Shown piece after piece: positions 1 through 9,571 of a stretch of 64,000 nt of DNA. This stretch comes from Methylomonas albis. Lineage in GTDB: Bacteria; Pseudomonadota; Gammaproteobacteria; Methylococcales; Methylomonadaceae. The DNA lies in the NCBI RefSeq assembly GCF_014850955.1, contig NZ_JACXSS010000001.1, forward strand, positions 5,146,001 to 5,210,000. The letters run 5' to 3'. The translations under genes and the position numbers were made by a program. The notes under the pieces are model-generated. The model saw only the letters and a list, made by a program, of their open reading frames with translations, had not been told where the DNA came from and searched no databases. Position 1 is the first letter of the stretch; the number at the start of each line of letters is the position of its first letter.

Positions 1-1244
1 GCTGACGGACAAATATCAAAGGTGGTTTTACCGGTATGAGTCAGCTTGTCTTGATTGACCACAGGACGACCGGTGGTTAAATCTATACTGCTGGCCCAAT
101 TGACTTCCGGGATAAATTGGTCGGCCCTGACAATTTCGCCGGTTTCCCGATCTAGCGCATAGGCAAAACCGTTTTTATCGAAGTGCACCAAAAGTTTATG
201 TGCCACACCGTTGATCGTTTGGGTAACCGAAATGTTTTCGCTGTCTGCGTCAAAATCCCAGTTATCATGAGGCGTGGTTTGATAAACCCATTTCACGGCA
301 CCGGTATTCGGGTCGCGAGCAAAGATCGACGAACCCCATTTGTTGTCGCCAGGCGCGCGGGCGTCTGGGTTCCAGACACCGGGCTGACTAGTACCATAGA
401 ACACGGTGTCGGTTTCTTTATCGTAGGTTAGATATGCCCAGGCTGAGCTGCCACCCTGTTGCCAAGTATTACCTGGCCAGCTTTTTTGACCCAAATCAGT
501 ATTTTGACCGGCGGTTGTGTAGGGCAATTTGGTTTGGCTATTGATCAGTACATCCTTATCGGGCCCGGTGTTATAGCCACGCCATAACTCTTTGCCGGTG
601 TTCAAATCCAAGGCCAATACCCAGCCTCTGACGCCCATTTCTCCGCTGACGGTACCGCTAATGACTTTGCCATTGACGATGACAGGCGCGCCGGATGTCG
701 TGACGCCGGAACGCACGTCTGCGGTAGTATTCCGCCAGATTTCCTTGCCGGTCACGGCGTTGACAGCCACCGTGGTGTTATCGAGTAGATTGAACACAAT
801 TTTGCCATCGGCATAAGCAGCGCCGCGATTGATGGCATCGCAACAATGCACGCCTTTGGCGTACTTATTGATCTTGGGTACATAGGTCCACAGGACCTTA
901 CCTTTGTTGGCCAAATCGTATGCGATCAATTTATTCGGGAAAGGCGTCACGACGTAAAGCGTGGAGCCAATAACCAATGGCTCGCCCATATGACTACCTT
1001 TAACCCCGGTATCCACTGAATATTCTTCGGCCAAATCGGCAACATTACCGGTATTGATTTGATCTAGCGCACTATAACGTTGACCATCCGAAGTGCCTCC
1101 AGGTGTGGACCAGTCCGTGCCGGCCCGTGCCGATCCTATCAAACATACTGATCCGATTAAGATACTGCTCACTACGTGTTTTAGCTGAAATTGAGACGCT
1201 CGCGATGGCCGCTGCTGTCCGCTAAGCCGTTGTTGAATAAGCAT
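1..1244 (-). CDS. PQQ-dependent alcohol/methanol dehydrogenase, lanthanide type (partial, C-terminus outside window)
   Basis: Periplasmic quinoprotein oxidising a primary alcohol such as methanol. The first 414 residues are present. An N-terminal signal peptide ends near SARA-G (residue 41). Cys134-Cys135 in GVHCCDAINRG is the vicinal disulfide motif of PQQ alcohol dehydrogenases. Glu202 in SGEMGVRG and Asn292 in GVWNPD match the metal ligands. The catalytic Asp330 is followed two residues later by Asp332 (WDFD); calcium enzymes (MxaF) have Ala there, whereas XoxF/ExaF/PedH lanthanide enzymes have Asp. ATG at 1244 is preceded by a perfect AAGGAGG (1250-1256). The Asn after PHD and the long signal peptide depart from canonical XoxF, so it may be a divergent XoxF or an ExaF-like enzyme. 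The family call is secure; the substrate is not. Confidence 0.9.
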   Translation of the reverse strand, partial: MLIQQRLSGQQRPSRASQFQLKHVVSSILIGSVCLIGSARAGTDWSTPGGTSDGQRYSALDQINTGNVADLAEEYSVDTGVKGSHMGEPLVIGSTLYVVTPFPNKLIAYDLANKGKVLWTYVPKINKYAKGVHCCDAINRGAAYADGKIVFNLLDNTTVAVNAVTGKEIWRNTTADVRSGVTTSGAPVIVNGKVISGTVSGEMGVRGWVLALDLNTGKELWRGYNTGPDKDVLINSQTKLPYTTAGQNTDLGQKSWPGNTWQQGGSSAWAYLTYDKETDTVFYGTSQPGVWNPDARAPGDNKWGSSIFARDPNTGAVKWVYQTTPHDNWDFDADSENISVTQTINGVAHKLLVHFDKNGFAYALDRETGEIVRADQFIPEVNWASSIDLTTGRPVVNQDKLTHTGKTTFDICPS

Positions 1245-1256
1245 CTATGCCTCCTT

Positions 1257-2002
1257 AGATAAAAAGTTAGATTTGGCATTCCTCTATTCAAAGGAATACC
1301 GTCGAAGCCAATGATTATCTAGAGATATTTTGCTGTTAGAGATTGGTATGACCCGGAATTGAAACGAGTAAGTCTGTCCTTAACATAAATATCCTTAGAA
1401 AATACTGGCTAGCTCCATTATTGTCCTTGCCCCCGCAACTTTTATTCTACTTGAACAAATATGACAAAAACCCATAATTTAAATTATGTTTTGATTAAAA
1501 AAACATGAATTTTCAATTAAAAACACATGAAATATAATTAACGATAAAAAATAATTACCAATTAAATCAACAGGCTAATTGTGAAAAATGGTAAGCAAAA
1601 ACAACAAGGTGTTCCGAGACCTAATGCTCAATATTAAAAGCCTTACACTGAATAAAATGAAATTTATTCGACTAGATTTTTTGATTTTTATCAAAAAATT
1701 ACATGAAGACATATGCTAACAACTTATTAAATATTCTTTTTTCTCAAAGATATTTAACCAATTCTTAATGTTGATTTCAGTTTAAATTTATATTGATGTA
1801 ATACAGTTATTTTGATGTGTTCAGAAGTTAATTAACTCCCACTAATCTATGGCATGTCCGATTAATTTTGAACTTATGTTGTCGTGGTAATCCCGGCATG
1901 GAATTACCACGAAAATTTGAAGTTGTTCGTTGTTTTGCTGGGCTGATTGCGGATTTGATCGTCCAGATAATTTGTTACTCACAATTCTAAGGATGCATCC
2001 AT
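1257..2002. other. AT-rich divergent intergenic region
   Basis: About 750 bases separate two divergent genes, very A+T-rich from about 1430 to 1830. It must hold the promoters of the dehydrogenase (minus) and of the secreted protein (plus). No operator, riboswitch or RNA gene could be recognised. Confidence 0.4.
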
Positions 2003-2902
2003 ATGAGATTCTTTACGCTTTTACTCGCTCTGCTGTTCTCGAATCTGGCCCAAGCTCAGCAGCTAACCCTCACATTTCCGGGCAATCTACCAGTCACTCG
2101 ATCACCCATCAGCACCATTCCAATGTGCGAGGTTCTGGTATCTGGCTATGCTGTTGATGTAACCATGCTGGGTGCAAATCTTGCCGGTACATCAAACACC
2201 TGCATACCTGCCAATGTGCTTCCAGCCGTCGATGCGGGCAAAGTGACTGCCGGTAAATACGGTACCAGCCCAGCCGTAGGCGCTCAAGTAGCTATAAACC
2301 CGCCTTCTGGGATTACTTTCGATGTTTCGTCGGTTTCCGTTAATGATTACGGCGTTGGGAATACCTTGACCGCATACGCCAACTACCCTGACGGAACTTA
2401 CTTTACCTATCCTATTCCCTATGCGGCAGGCGTATCGACCGTCACGTTACCGGCGGAATTTGCGGGAATGGTAAAGTTTGAAATTTACAGCTTGAATAAC
2501 CGAATTGCCGTTGGCGATATTGTGATAAACGATTCGACACCGGTTACACCGGTTCAATACACCGACAACTGGGTAGGCAACGGCATCGGTAATGTTCTGC
2601 CGATTGATCCGGGCGCGACCACCGCCAACGGTGGGGTAATTCAGGTAATTCCGTACGGTACAAACAAGGAAGTGGTTTACACCTCAGCCTCCTTGTCCTT
2701 CACTTTGCTTAACCCAGTATTTGTTGTCGAAAAATCTAACACGGTACATCCTGGGGTAACCATTGTCACTGCGACGGGTTCCACAACAGATCAGAACGGG
2801 ACACCAATCACCGTCAGCATTAAGGAAGCTTATCGTCAATACAAGCAGCGTAACCAAATGCACTATGGTTTGACAGGCGGAAATTTGACAGTCGATTATT
2901 AA
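2003..2902 (+). CDS. Secreted protein of unknown function
   Basis: A 299-residue protein starting with a clear signal peptide (hydrophobic LLLALLF, cleavage probably after AQA at about residue 19). The ATG has AAGGA 9 bases upstream. The mature part is rich in Thr, Val, Gly and Asn with beta-strand-like alternation and two Cys (MCEV and NTCIP) that could form a disulfide. It has no membrane segment and no family I recognise. The last 24 codons lie inside a 472-bp sequence repeated at 9572-10043, so the gene's 3' end exists twice in this window. A hairpin terminator follows directly. Confidence 0.75.
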   Translation: MRFFTLLLALLFSNLAQAQQLTLTFPGNLPVTRSPISTIPMCEVLVSGYAVDVTMLGANLAGTSNTCIPANVLPAVDAGKVTAGKYGTSPAVGAQVAINPPSGITFDVSSVSVNDYGVGNTLTAYANYPDGTYFTYPIPYAAGVSTVTLPAEFAGMVKFEIYSLNNRIAVGDIVINDSTPVTPVQYTDNWVGNGIGNVLPIDPGATTANGGVIQVIPYGTNKEVVYTSASLSFTLLNPVFVVEKSNTVHPGVTIVTATGSTTDQNGTPITVSIKEAYRQYKQRNQMHYGLTGGNLTVDY

Positions 2903-3302
2903 GGCTATGAAGCGGCTGATCATTGAGATCGGCCGCTTTTGTCGATCTGCTTCAACACATGGGTTCTGTTGTGCTGGCTATCACCAACGCAGAAACTCTC
3001 TACGCGGACATTGGGTATTTTGTATTGAAGCCTATTCGTCTTGCGTGGTTTATTCCAATTAAATCCGCCAACGACCCCGACCGGCCATCCCCGGTCCCTC
3101 ATCTGAGCTCGGAAGCGACCACTGCACTGCTCGAATCCAGGTAGCTACCACTCGCACAACTACAGCCCTCATCAGATCTTCAGCCGGAGGTCGCATTGGC
3201 TTTGCCGTTATGTGTAGTTCGAAACTATGTTTAGCTTGTTATTTACGTTAAACCCTACAAAATAGCACTTCACCCGCTTTTCTCTAGAAACATTGATCTT
3301 AT
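2831..3302 (+). repeat. 472-bp direct repeat, left copy
   Basis: Matches 9572-10043 at a constant offset of 6741. The first 455 bases are identical by eye; 3286 and 3295 are the only differences before the match ends. It holds the last 24 codons of the secreted-protein gene, its terminator and about 360 bases of apparently non-coding DNA. The left copy ends where a tnsB-like remnant begins. Confidence 0.95.
2910..2941 (+). terminator. Rho-independent terminator of the secreted-protein gene
   Basis: AGCGGC (2911-2916) pairs with GCCGCT (2932-2937), extended inside by GATC/GATC, and is followed by TTTT. An identical copy sits at 9651-9682 in the second repeat. Confidence 0.75.
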
Positions 3303-3566
3303 TTCGATTGACGTTTAATGCCTTAACTTTGAGTTTTAACGTCTCATAGACATCATTAACGCTATTACCTTCGGGTTTGAGATAGATTTCTTCGACGAGC
3401 TGTTGAACCAAATTCTCCAGCTCTTTAACAATCTGGCGTTTATTTTTTGGGCCCTTCGTATATTTCACTAAAGCGGTAACCGAGCGATCTGCTTTTATCC
3501 AGCGTTTCCGCCAGCGATATAGACTGATTGTTGATGGAGGGGCACATCTCCGCTCTCCCGCCGCTT
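3303..3566 (-). pseudogene. Remnant of a TnsB/TniA-type transposase (N-terminal part)
   Basis: Read on the minus strand, the segment encodes PPSTISLYRWRKRWIKADRS, then KGPKNKRQIVKELENLVQQL and KALNVNRNK. This closely matches the N-terminal part of the tnsB at 41899-42824 (WWKKWIKADRS, RGPKNKRRIIKEMETLVQQL, KALNVNRNT). The match stops at NVNRNK, exactly where the 472-bp repeat starts. There is no start and no catalytic domain, so only a fragment of about 85 residues of a second, related Tn7-like element remains. Confidence 0.8.
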
Positions 3567-3844
3567 ATCTAAATTGGGCTTTTGCCCCATTCGGGGTTCA
3601 TATAAACCATGCATAAGTAAATTATTATTCTTCGGCCGCCTTCAATCGTTAAGTTTTGTAAAGATTATCCTGTGGCACGGATTTCGCTGTTTCAACTTGA
3701 TTACTATGGTTTCTAGTGCTTCCAAATAAAAAATAAAACACCAATATCTGCATTCATCGACTCAATACCTAGCTATGAAAGTAAGCCTTAAGCTACCGTT
3801 TGATCTGAAATAATAATATTTTTCTTTATAAACAACGGACTTAC
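3567..3844. other. Intergenic region upstream of the glycosyltransferase cluster
   Basis: Contains a GGGCTTTTGCCCC palindrome near 3577 and A/T-rich DNA before the GTG start at 3845. It probably holds the promoter of the downstream cluster; no further feature was found. Confidence 0.35.
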
Positions 3845-5668
3845 GTGTTCCTTAAATTTTTTTCATTCGCGCTCGTGGGCGTCGTTGGGACGCTTGTTCA
3901 TTATTCAATTCTTTATGCCCTAGTCGAGTTTGAAGCTTTTAACCCGGTCATAGCGTCCGGATGGGGCGCCTTGGCGGGTTTGGCTGTGAATTATGTTTTA
4001 AATTTCAAGCTGACATTCAATTCTAGTCAGCCTCACACGCAGACTCTGCCTAAATTCACCCTTATCGCATTGATTGGCATGGGTATTAATTTGGCGTTGA
4101 TGCAAATCTTGGTACCGCGTTTGTTTTACCTCTATGCGCAATTAATGGCTACCGCTCTGGTTTTGCTCTGGAATTTTTTTGCCAATCTGTTCTGGACCTT
4201 TGCCATTGATCAACCTCGTCTTAAACGCAACGCTGATCTAGGGTTCTCGATCAGAACACCTCATCCGAGCTTGGCACTGATTTTCCTAATTCTGTTTATT
4301 CGTATTGCAACTCTGGGCCTTTATCCGCTTTACGATCCATCGGAATCGCGCTACGCGGAAATGGCCCGCAAGATGTTGGAAACCCAGAATTGGGTAACGC
4401 CGATGATTGATTATGGTGTCCCTTTCTGGGGTAAGCCACCTCTAACAATATGGCTGACCTCGCTAAGCATGGAGATTGTCGGCGTAAACGATTTTGCTGC
4501 CCGGCTACCGTCTGTATTCTTATCTATTGGTATTGCTTGGGTGCTGTTTCATTTAGCCCATTTGCAGCGGAGCGTCGACTACGCGCGTTCCACGCTTTTA
4601 GTTCTGGCCAGCTCCGTGCTGTTTTTTGTCATGTCGGGCACAGTCGCAATGGACCAATGCATGACTTTCGGTGTCACCCTTGCTCTTTCCGGGTTTTGGT
4701 TGGCATTAAGGCATCGCGAATCTTTATGGGGTTATGTGTTTTTTGTCGGTCTGGGCATTGGCATGATGGCAAAGGGACCGATTACCATCGTAATTTCCGG
4801 ACTGACTATTGGCATGTGGACCGCCATTACTGGACGCTGGAACGAGATTTGGCATCGGATTCCCTGGATTAAAGGTACTTTAATAATGCTGGTCATTTCC
4901 GCACCTTGGTATTGGTTGGCCGAACAGCGTACGCCGGGGTTTTGGGAATATTTCTTTATTGGTGAACATTGGAAGCGCTTTACGGAGAGCGGTTGGAAGG
5001 GGGATTTATATGGTGTGGGCCGCGAACATGCCAGGGGCATGATCTGGCTTTATTGGTTAGCCGCCGGTTTTCCTTGGACTTTGGTTTTGCTGAAGAAGCT
5101 AATCAACACGATGCCAGGCAAGGCGACCAAAACTTTTTTCCAAGACAGTGATGGCTGGCAACTGTATTGCCTGTTGTGGATGCTGTCACCGGTCTTATTT
5201 TTCACGCTGTCTGCCAACGTCATCTGGACATATGTGTTGCCAGGCCTGCCGGGCTTGGCTTTGTTGGTGGCGGGCTGGGTTGAGCAATCAAAAAAATACC
5301 GGGCGGCTCTGACAATGTGTGTGCCCGTATCGTTTTTTGCGTTAGTGCTCATTTACCAACTGCCTGATGTGGAGTTTTATAAGTCGCAAAAACATATTGC
5401 CGATGCTTTTCTGCGCGAATCAGGTCCTGATGAGCAACTCATTTATATCAGTGAACGGCCATTTTCCGCCCAATTCTATTTGCCCGGTAAAACCCTGGAA
5501 TTGACGAATTTCGACGCATTACAGCAAAGCCTACGGCAGGCTAATAGACATTTTTATGTCCTCAATCAGCAGTTATTCGACATGCTCTCCGACGCTATGA
5601 AACAGCAGCTTAAGCCGGTCAAAATCGCTGGTCGATACACCTTGTTTGAAACCGTTTCGGCTAATTGA
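3845..5668 (+). CDS. GtrA-like domain fused to an ArnT/PMT-type (GT39/83) glycosyltransferase
   Basis: A 607-residue polytopic inner-membrane protein. Residues 1 to about 125 have four hydrophobic helices and the GtrA signature (FFSFALVGVVGT, ALAGLAVNYVLNFKLTF), a family thought to move polyprenyl-linked sugars across the membrane. From about residue 145 it becomes an ArnT-like enzyme: the periplasmic-loop motif PLYDPSESRYAEMARKM carries the acidic residues expected for catalysis, followed by PFWGKPPLTIWL and many TM helices. Known ArnT-type enzymes move an amino sugar from undecaprenyl phosphate to lipid A. A GTG start begins the GtrA part; the stop overlaps the next gene. Fusing a putative flippase to the transferase could couple transport and transfer (inference). 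Confidence 0.8.
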   Translation: MFLKFFSFALVGVVGTLVHYSILYALVEFEAFNPVIASGWGALAGLAVNYVLNFKLTFNSSQPHTQTLPKFTLIALIGMGINLALMQILVPRLFYLYAQLMATALVLLWNFFANLFWTFAIDQPRLKRNADLGFSIRTPHPSLALIFLILFIRIATLGLYPLYDPSESRYAEMARKMLETQNWVTPMIDYGVPFWGKPPLTIWLTSLSMEIVGVNDFAARLPSVFLSIGIAWVLFHLAHLQRSVDYARSTLLVLASSVLFFVMSGTVAMDQCMTFGVTLALSGFWLALRHRESLWGYVFFVGLGIGMMAKGPITIVISGLTIGMWTAITGRWNEIWHRIPWIKGTLIMLVISAPWYWLAEQRTPGFWEYFFIGEHWKRFTESGWKGDLYGVGREHARGMIWLYWLAAGFPWTLVLLKKLINTMPGKATKTFFQDSDGWQLYCLLWMLSPVLFFTLSANVIWTYVLPGLPGLALLVAGWVEQSKKYRAALTMCVPVSFFALVLIYQLPDVEFYKSQKHIADAFLRESGPDEQLIYISERPFSAQFYLPGKTLELTNFDALQQSLRQANRHFYVLNQQLFDMLSDAMKQQLKPVKIAGRYTLFETVSAN

Positions 5669-6498
5669 TGATGGCTCATTGTCAACCGATTCGATTGATC
5701 GTTAACTCTGATGATTACGGTTACTACCCTAGTGTCAGTCGCGGAATCCTTGAATTGGCAGCCGACAACAAAATATCGGCTACTGGCATCCTCGGCAATA
5801 GCCCCGATTTAGACCATCAACTAGCTAGATTGCAAGAGGTTCCGCATCTTGATGTTGGGGTTCATCTCAATTTAAGCCATGGGCGCCCTTTAACGGCAGC
5901 CATGGCCGATAAGCTAGCGAAACACAATGGTCAGTTCCCCTCGACTTACATGATGAGTTTGATGATCTTGACCGGTCAGGTCGGCGTTAATGACATTCGC
6001 AACGAATGGCGAGCACAAATAGAGGCTTGCCGTGGCCGAACTATACGTTTTTTAAATTCCCACGAACACATCCACATGTTACCCGTACTGTTTGCTCTAA
6101 CACTGGAGCTAGCCCAAGACTATCGGGTGGAACATATCAGGTTAACCAACCCGGAATGGTTGTTACCTATAGAACTAGCCGGGCTGGTAAGAAATACGGT
6201 GATGCAATGCCTGACGATGATTAACCGGCTTAGATTCAACGTCCGCACCTTTCCTCTGCTGGGAATCGGTCAAAGCGGAAGGCTCAGCCTGGAATACTTG
6301 GCAAGCCGGTTTGCAACACTCAATCCCGGTTGGACATATGAACTAATGTGCCATCCCGGCTATTTCGATGCCACCCATATAACAAATCGCAAGTTAACAA
6401 GTTATCACGATTGGGAGGGCGAATTGAGATTGCTGCGTAGCCAGGAAATTCAAAAACTTTATCAAAAATACCGCATTCAATTAAGCCACTATGAGTAA
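5665..6498 (+). CDS. ChbG/HpnK/NaxD-family (YdjC-type) carbohydrate deacetylase
   Basis: A 277-residue enzyme expected to remove an N-acetyl group from an amino sugar. The family signature is at the N-terminus: IVNSDDYGYYPSVSRGI (catalytic and metal Asp pair), then GVHLNLSHGRPL and NSHEHIHMLP (metal His residues). It overlaps the upstream transferase stop and the downstream GT2 gene, so the three are probably translated together. In Francisella a protein of this family (NaxD) deacetylates undecaprenyl-phosphate-linked N-acetylhexosamine before an ArnT homologue transfers it to lipid A; the neighbours fit the same role. HpnK in hopanoid synthesis is the main alternative, but no other hopanoid genes are present. 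Confidence 0.85.
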   Translation: MMMAHCQPIRLIVNSDDYGYYPSVSRGILELAADNKISATGILGNSPDLDHQLARLQEVPHLDVGVHLNLSHGRPLTAAMADKLAKHNGQFPSTYMMSLMILTGQVGVNDIRNEWRAQIEACRGRTIRFLNSHEHIHMLPVLFALTLELAQDYRVEHIRLTNPEWLLPIELAGLVRNTVMQCLTMINRLRFNVRTFPLLGIGQSGRLSLEYLASRFATLNPGWTYELMCHPGYFDATHITNRKLTSYHDWEGELRLLRSQEIQKLYQKYRIQLSHYE

Positions 6499-7501
6499 CA
6501 ATATCTTGATTTCGAATAAAGGTCCGGTGCTGAGCGTCGTGGTTCCAGCCTATAACGAAAGTGTGGGCATAGAGAAAGCACTAACCGAGATTATCTCGAT
6601 TTTATTTAGCTGCAAAGTCGATTGGGAGATTATCGTGGTTGATGACGGTAGCAAAGATGACACCTATCAAAAGGTTTGTCGCCTTGCTCAGTTCGAACCT
6701 CGTATCAAAGCCATCTCATTGAGCCGAAACTTCGGCAAGGAAGGGGCAATCTTTGCCGGGCTAGAACATGCCACTGGCGAAGCAGTGATTACCATCGATG
6801 CCGATCTTCAGCACCCACCTGTTTTGATTCCGGATTTGTTGGAAAAATGGCAACAGGGCGTGCAAATCGTGCATGCAGTAAAGCGTGCGCGCAGTCAAGA
6901 GTCTATGGAAAAGAAGGCCAGGGCCTATTGTATCAATAAACTGATTTCTGGCTTGGGGGGCATAAATATCAATAATTCTTCAGACTATAAGTTACTGGAT
7001 GCTGAGATTGTCGACATCATTATCCACCAACTTCCGGAACGAGAACGTTTTTATCGCGGATTGACGAGTTGGCTTGGTTTTAAAGAGGAATACGTTTACT
7101 TTGATGTCGATACTCGCCAAGGCGATAAAAGCAAATGGTCTTTCTTGGCATTATTGGAATTAGCGATAACCGCGTTGACGTCGTTTACTGTGTTGCCACT
7201 GCGTATTGTCACTATTTTAGGGATTACAACATTGGTACTGGGAATTACCGTAGCCAGTGAAGCGATTTGGTCTTTGTTTACTGGTCAAGCGGTATCTGGA
7301 TTTGCCACAACTATTATTTGCCTGCTCATAATTGGCAGTTTTATTATGATCAGCTTGGGCATTATTGGCGAATATATCGCCAAAATATATGAAGAAGTCA
7401 AACAGAGACCACTGTATTTAATGAAAGCAAGCGTAGGCTTCGACGAAAGGATCGCTGAAAAATCATTGAACTCCGAGTATAAACGTAGCGCAATGCGTTA
7501 A
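6491..7501 (+). CDS. GT2 polyprenyl-phosphate glycosyltransferase (ArnC/DPMS-like)
   Basis: A 336-residue GT-A fold enzyme with two C-terminal membrane helices (about 235-260 and 270-300). Seen motifs: VVPAYNESVGI, VVDDGSKDDTY and the nucleotide/metal motif ITIDADLQHPP. It also has SDYKLLDAEIVD and RERFYRGL, typical of ArnC/GtrB/DPMS-type enzymes that load a nucleotide sugar onto undecaprenyl phosphate. Together with the deacetylase before it and the ArnT-like enzymes around it, it is the probable first step of the pathway (the FlmF2 position in Francisella). The sugar cannot be told from sequence. Confidence 0.85.
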   Translation: MSNNILISNKGPVLSVVVPAYNESVGIEKALTEIISILFSCKVDWEIIVVDDGSKDDTYQKVCRLAQFEPRIKAISLSRNFGKEGAIFAGLEHATGEAVITIDADLQHPPVLIPDLLEKWQQGVQIVHAVKRARSQESMEKKARAYCINKLISGLGGININNSSDYKLLDAEIVDIIIHQLPERERFYRGLTSWLGFKEEYVYFDVDTRQGDKSKWSFLALLELAITALTSFTVLPLRIVTILGITTLVLGITVASEAIWSLFTGQAVSGFATTIICLLIIGSFIMISLGIIGEYIAKIYEEVKQRPLYLMKASVGFDERIAEKSLNSEYKRSAMR

Positions 7502-7552
7502 GTATATATTGATATTTCTGGGGTACTACATCAAATTATTGAGGTGTAAATA

Positions 7553-9112
7553 TTGTTAGCTGTAAAAATAGATAATTTAAATATTTTTCTGAAACGAAAT
7601 GCTGATTTTGCTCTTGCCGGGAATAGGGATACTCGTCAGTTAATCGGTTTTTTATTGGTGTATTGGCTAGCTTGGACAATAACAGTTGCGATATTGTCCG
7701 AATCGATTGTTTTAGACAGCGTCGAACAGGTGATTTGGTCTCAAACGTGGCAATGGGGCTATTATAAGCATCCGCCACTACCATCAATATTGATGGCAGG
7801 CCTCAATTGGCTATTAAACGGACCATCGATAGGCTTGACGATTTTCGCTGCGCAGGGTTGTACGGTGATTGCTTTGATCTATGTCTGGCGACTGGCGAGG
7901 AAAATGCTGCCACTTCATTTAGCGATTACTGCAGTTCTACTCACTTCCTTGATTGGCTATCACAATTACAAGCCAACCTCATTTGATCACAATACCGTTT
8001 CTTTGCCTTTTTCCGCCGCGGTTTTGTACTACTTTTACCGCGCTATTCATGAACCACAACGTATCCTTAATTGGCTGACATTGGGTTTGGTCGCCGGATT
8101 GGCGATGCTAACCAAATACAGCGCCTTACTGGTTATTGCCGGTCCGTTTGTCTATTTGATCTGGCAAAATATCTGGTCGAATCCATTCATCATTCGTGGA
8201 TTATTCATAAGCGCATCGATATTTACCCTAGTACTTTTTCCTCATGTGCTTTGGTTGTCGCATCATAACTGGCTACCCTTCAGTTATTTTTATGGCGAAT
8301 TAAACCTGTTAAACAGTCGGTTTGATATTCTTGGTCGATTTTTTATTGGGCAAATGCTACCGTTTTTACCGTTTTTTATAGGTTTTTTTTGGATTAGAAA
8401 ACTTAGTGTAAAACAAAGTATGCCAACTGAAGTTTTGTATATAAATCATCGGGATTCGGATTGGCGTTTCTTGATGGCCACGCTTATTACACCAAACCTA
8501 CTTGCGCTCTTACCGACACTATTAAACGGCAGCTTTTTGAGCAGAGACTGGGTCAGTGCCTTTTTCTTGCCGTCGGGTATTTTAATTGTTAAATGTTTTT
8601 TTGATAAATATAATCACCAACGGATATTGGCTAATACCCGTCATATAGTCTGGTCATGTCAAATCACGATTTTATTGCTCTTTGCCATTGGAAAGATAAT
8701 TTACCCGAAAGTAGCCGGACTCGATGTCCGGACCAATTTTCCCGGTAAATTATTGGCGGAACGCGTCTCAGAAATCTGGCAACAACATCAAGGACAGCCC
8801 TTAAACATAGTCATTGCGGATACTTGGTTAGCCGGTAATTTATTGCTGCACACCCGCCCTGAGCCCACTGCGTTACTGAATAATGACTTGAGTATATCAA
8901 CCTGGCTAACTCAGCAGGATCTGAAAAACTGCGGCGCCATGGTGCTGACGACCATAGAAACAAGAGATTCTTCAAATTATTCAGAAGTGTTTAACCATGC
9001 CATGGCAGCCGGTTCGTTTTCTCTGCTATGGGGTAATTTGCCGCACGACTATGCATGGGCTATTTTGTCACCCGAATCGGACGCTAAAAATTGTCGATTG
9101 AATCACGGCTGA
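7553..9112 (+). CDS. Membrane glycosyltransferase of the PMT/ArnT (GT39) superfamily
   Basis: A 519-residue protein with about ten hydrophobic helices. The first periplasmic loop has DSVEQVIWSQTWQWGYYKHPP, with acidic and KHPP residues where PMT/ArnT enzymes keep their catalytic Asp/Glu and the KPPL-like motif. The soluble C-terminal region is about 120 residues. It starts at TTG (7553) behind GAGGTG, 51 bases after the GT2 gene, so it is probably in the same transcription unit. Two ArnT-like enzymes in one cluster suggest two acceptors or two sugars. Function beyond sugar transfer from a polyprenyl carrier is inferred. Confidence 0.75.
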   Translation: MLAVKIDNLNIFLKRNADFALAGNRDTRQLIGFLLVYWLAWTITVAILSESIVLDSVEQVIWSQTWQWGYYKHPPLPSILMAGLNWLLNGPSIGLTIFAAQGCTVIALIYVWRLARKMLPLHLAITAVLLTSLIGYHNYKPTSFDHNTVSLPFSAAVLYYFYRAIHEPQRILNWLTLGLVAGLAMLTKYSALLVIAGPFVYLIWQNIWSNPFIIRGLFISASIFTLVLFPHVLWLSHHNWLPFSYFYGELNLLNSRFDILGRFFIGQMLPFLPFFIGFFWIRKLSVKQSMPTEVLYINHRDSDWRFLMATLITPNLLALLPTLLNGSFLSRDWVSAFFLPSGILIVKCFFDKYNHQRILANTRHIVWSCQITILLLFAIGKIIYPKVAGLDVRTNFPGKLLAERVSEIWQQHQGQPLNIVIADTWLAGNLLLHTRPEPTALLNNDLSISTWLTQQDLKNCGAMVLTTIETRDSSNYSEVFNHAMAAGSFSLLWGNLPHDYAWAILSPESDAKNCRLNHG

Positions 9113-9323
9113 AACGTGCCAGATCGCAAAGCATAAATATAGTTTGTTTTGCTGGCAGTCTGTTCGCGTCTTGAAAATACCGCTCTTCGAAAAAAACGCC
9201 TTCAATGTGTCAACTATTAAAAGCTGTGATCATTGGCTGTCAAAAGTGGAATAACGGAGATATCCGACTGTGCTGCTGGTTTCATAAAGCTCTCACATAG
9301 CTACGCGTTTCAAAGACAGATAG

Positions 9324-9515
9324 CTAAGAGGCATGTTTAAATTCAAAGGCTTCAGGGGATAGATATCCCAATTTTGAATGAAGCTGTTTCCGATTGTAAT
9401 ACACTTCGATGTATTCGAAGACATGGTGTTTGGCATCGTTCCGTGTTTGCAGTCGCTCGCCATGAATGGCCTCGACGTTACATTGGCCCACGTGCCTTGG
9501 CAGATAATACTCCAC
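9324..9515 (-). pseudogene. IS3-family transposase (OrfB) C-terminal fragment
   Basis: The minus strand encodes GERLQTRNDAKHHVFEYIE, VYYNRKQLHSKLGYLSPEAF and a stop. This is the C-terminal signature of IS3-family DDE transposases (FDYIEVFYNRxRxHSxLGYxSP). There is no upstream catalytic core and no OrfA, so it is an IS fragment, lying between the sugar cluster and the right copy of the 472-bp repeat. Confidence 0.8.
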
Positions 9516-9571
9516 CCAAACTGCAACTGGTTCGGAACACCAGACGCTAACTAGAAAGTATGTTTTGTGTA

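Noticed and set aside
1430-1830. Replication or partition site in AT-rich DNA
   Set aside because: A+T-richness alone; no iterons or DnaA-box clusters, and a better oriC candidate exists beside dnaA.
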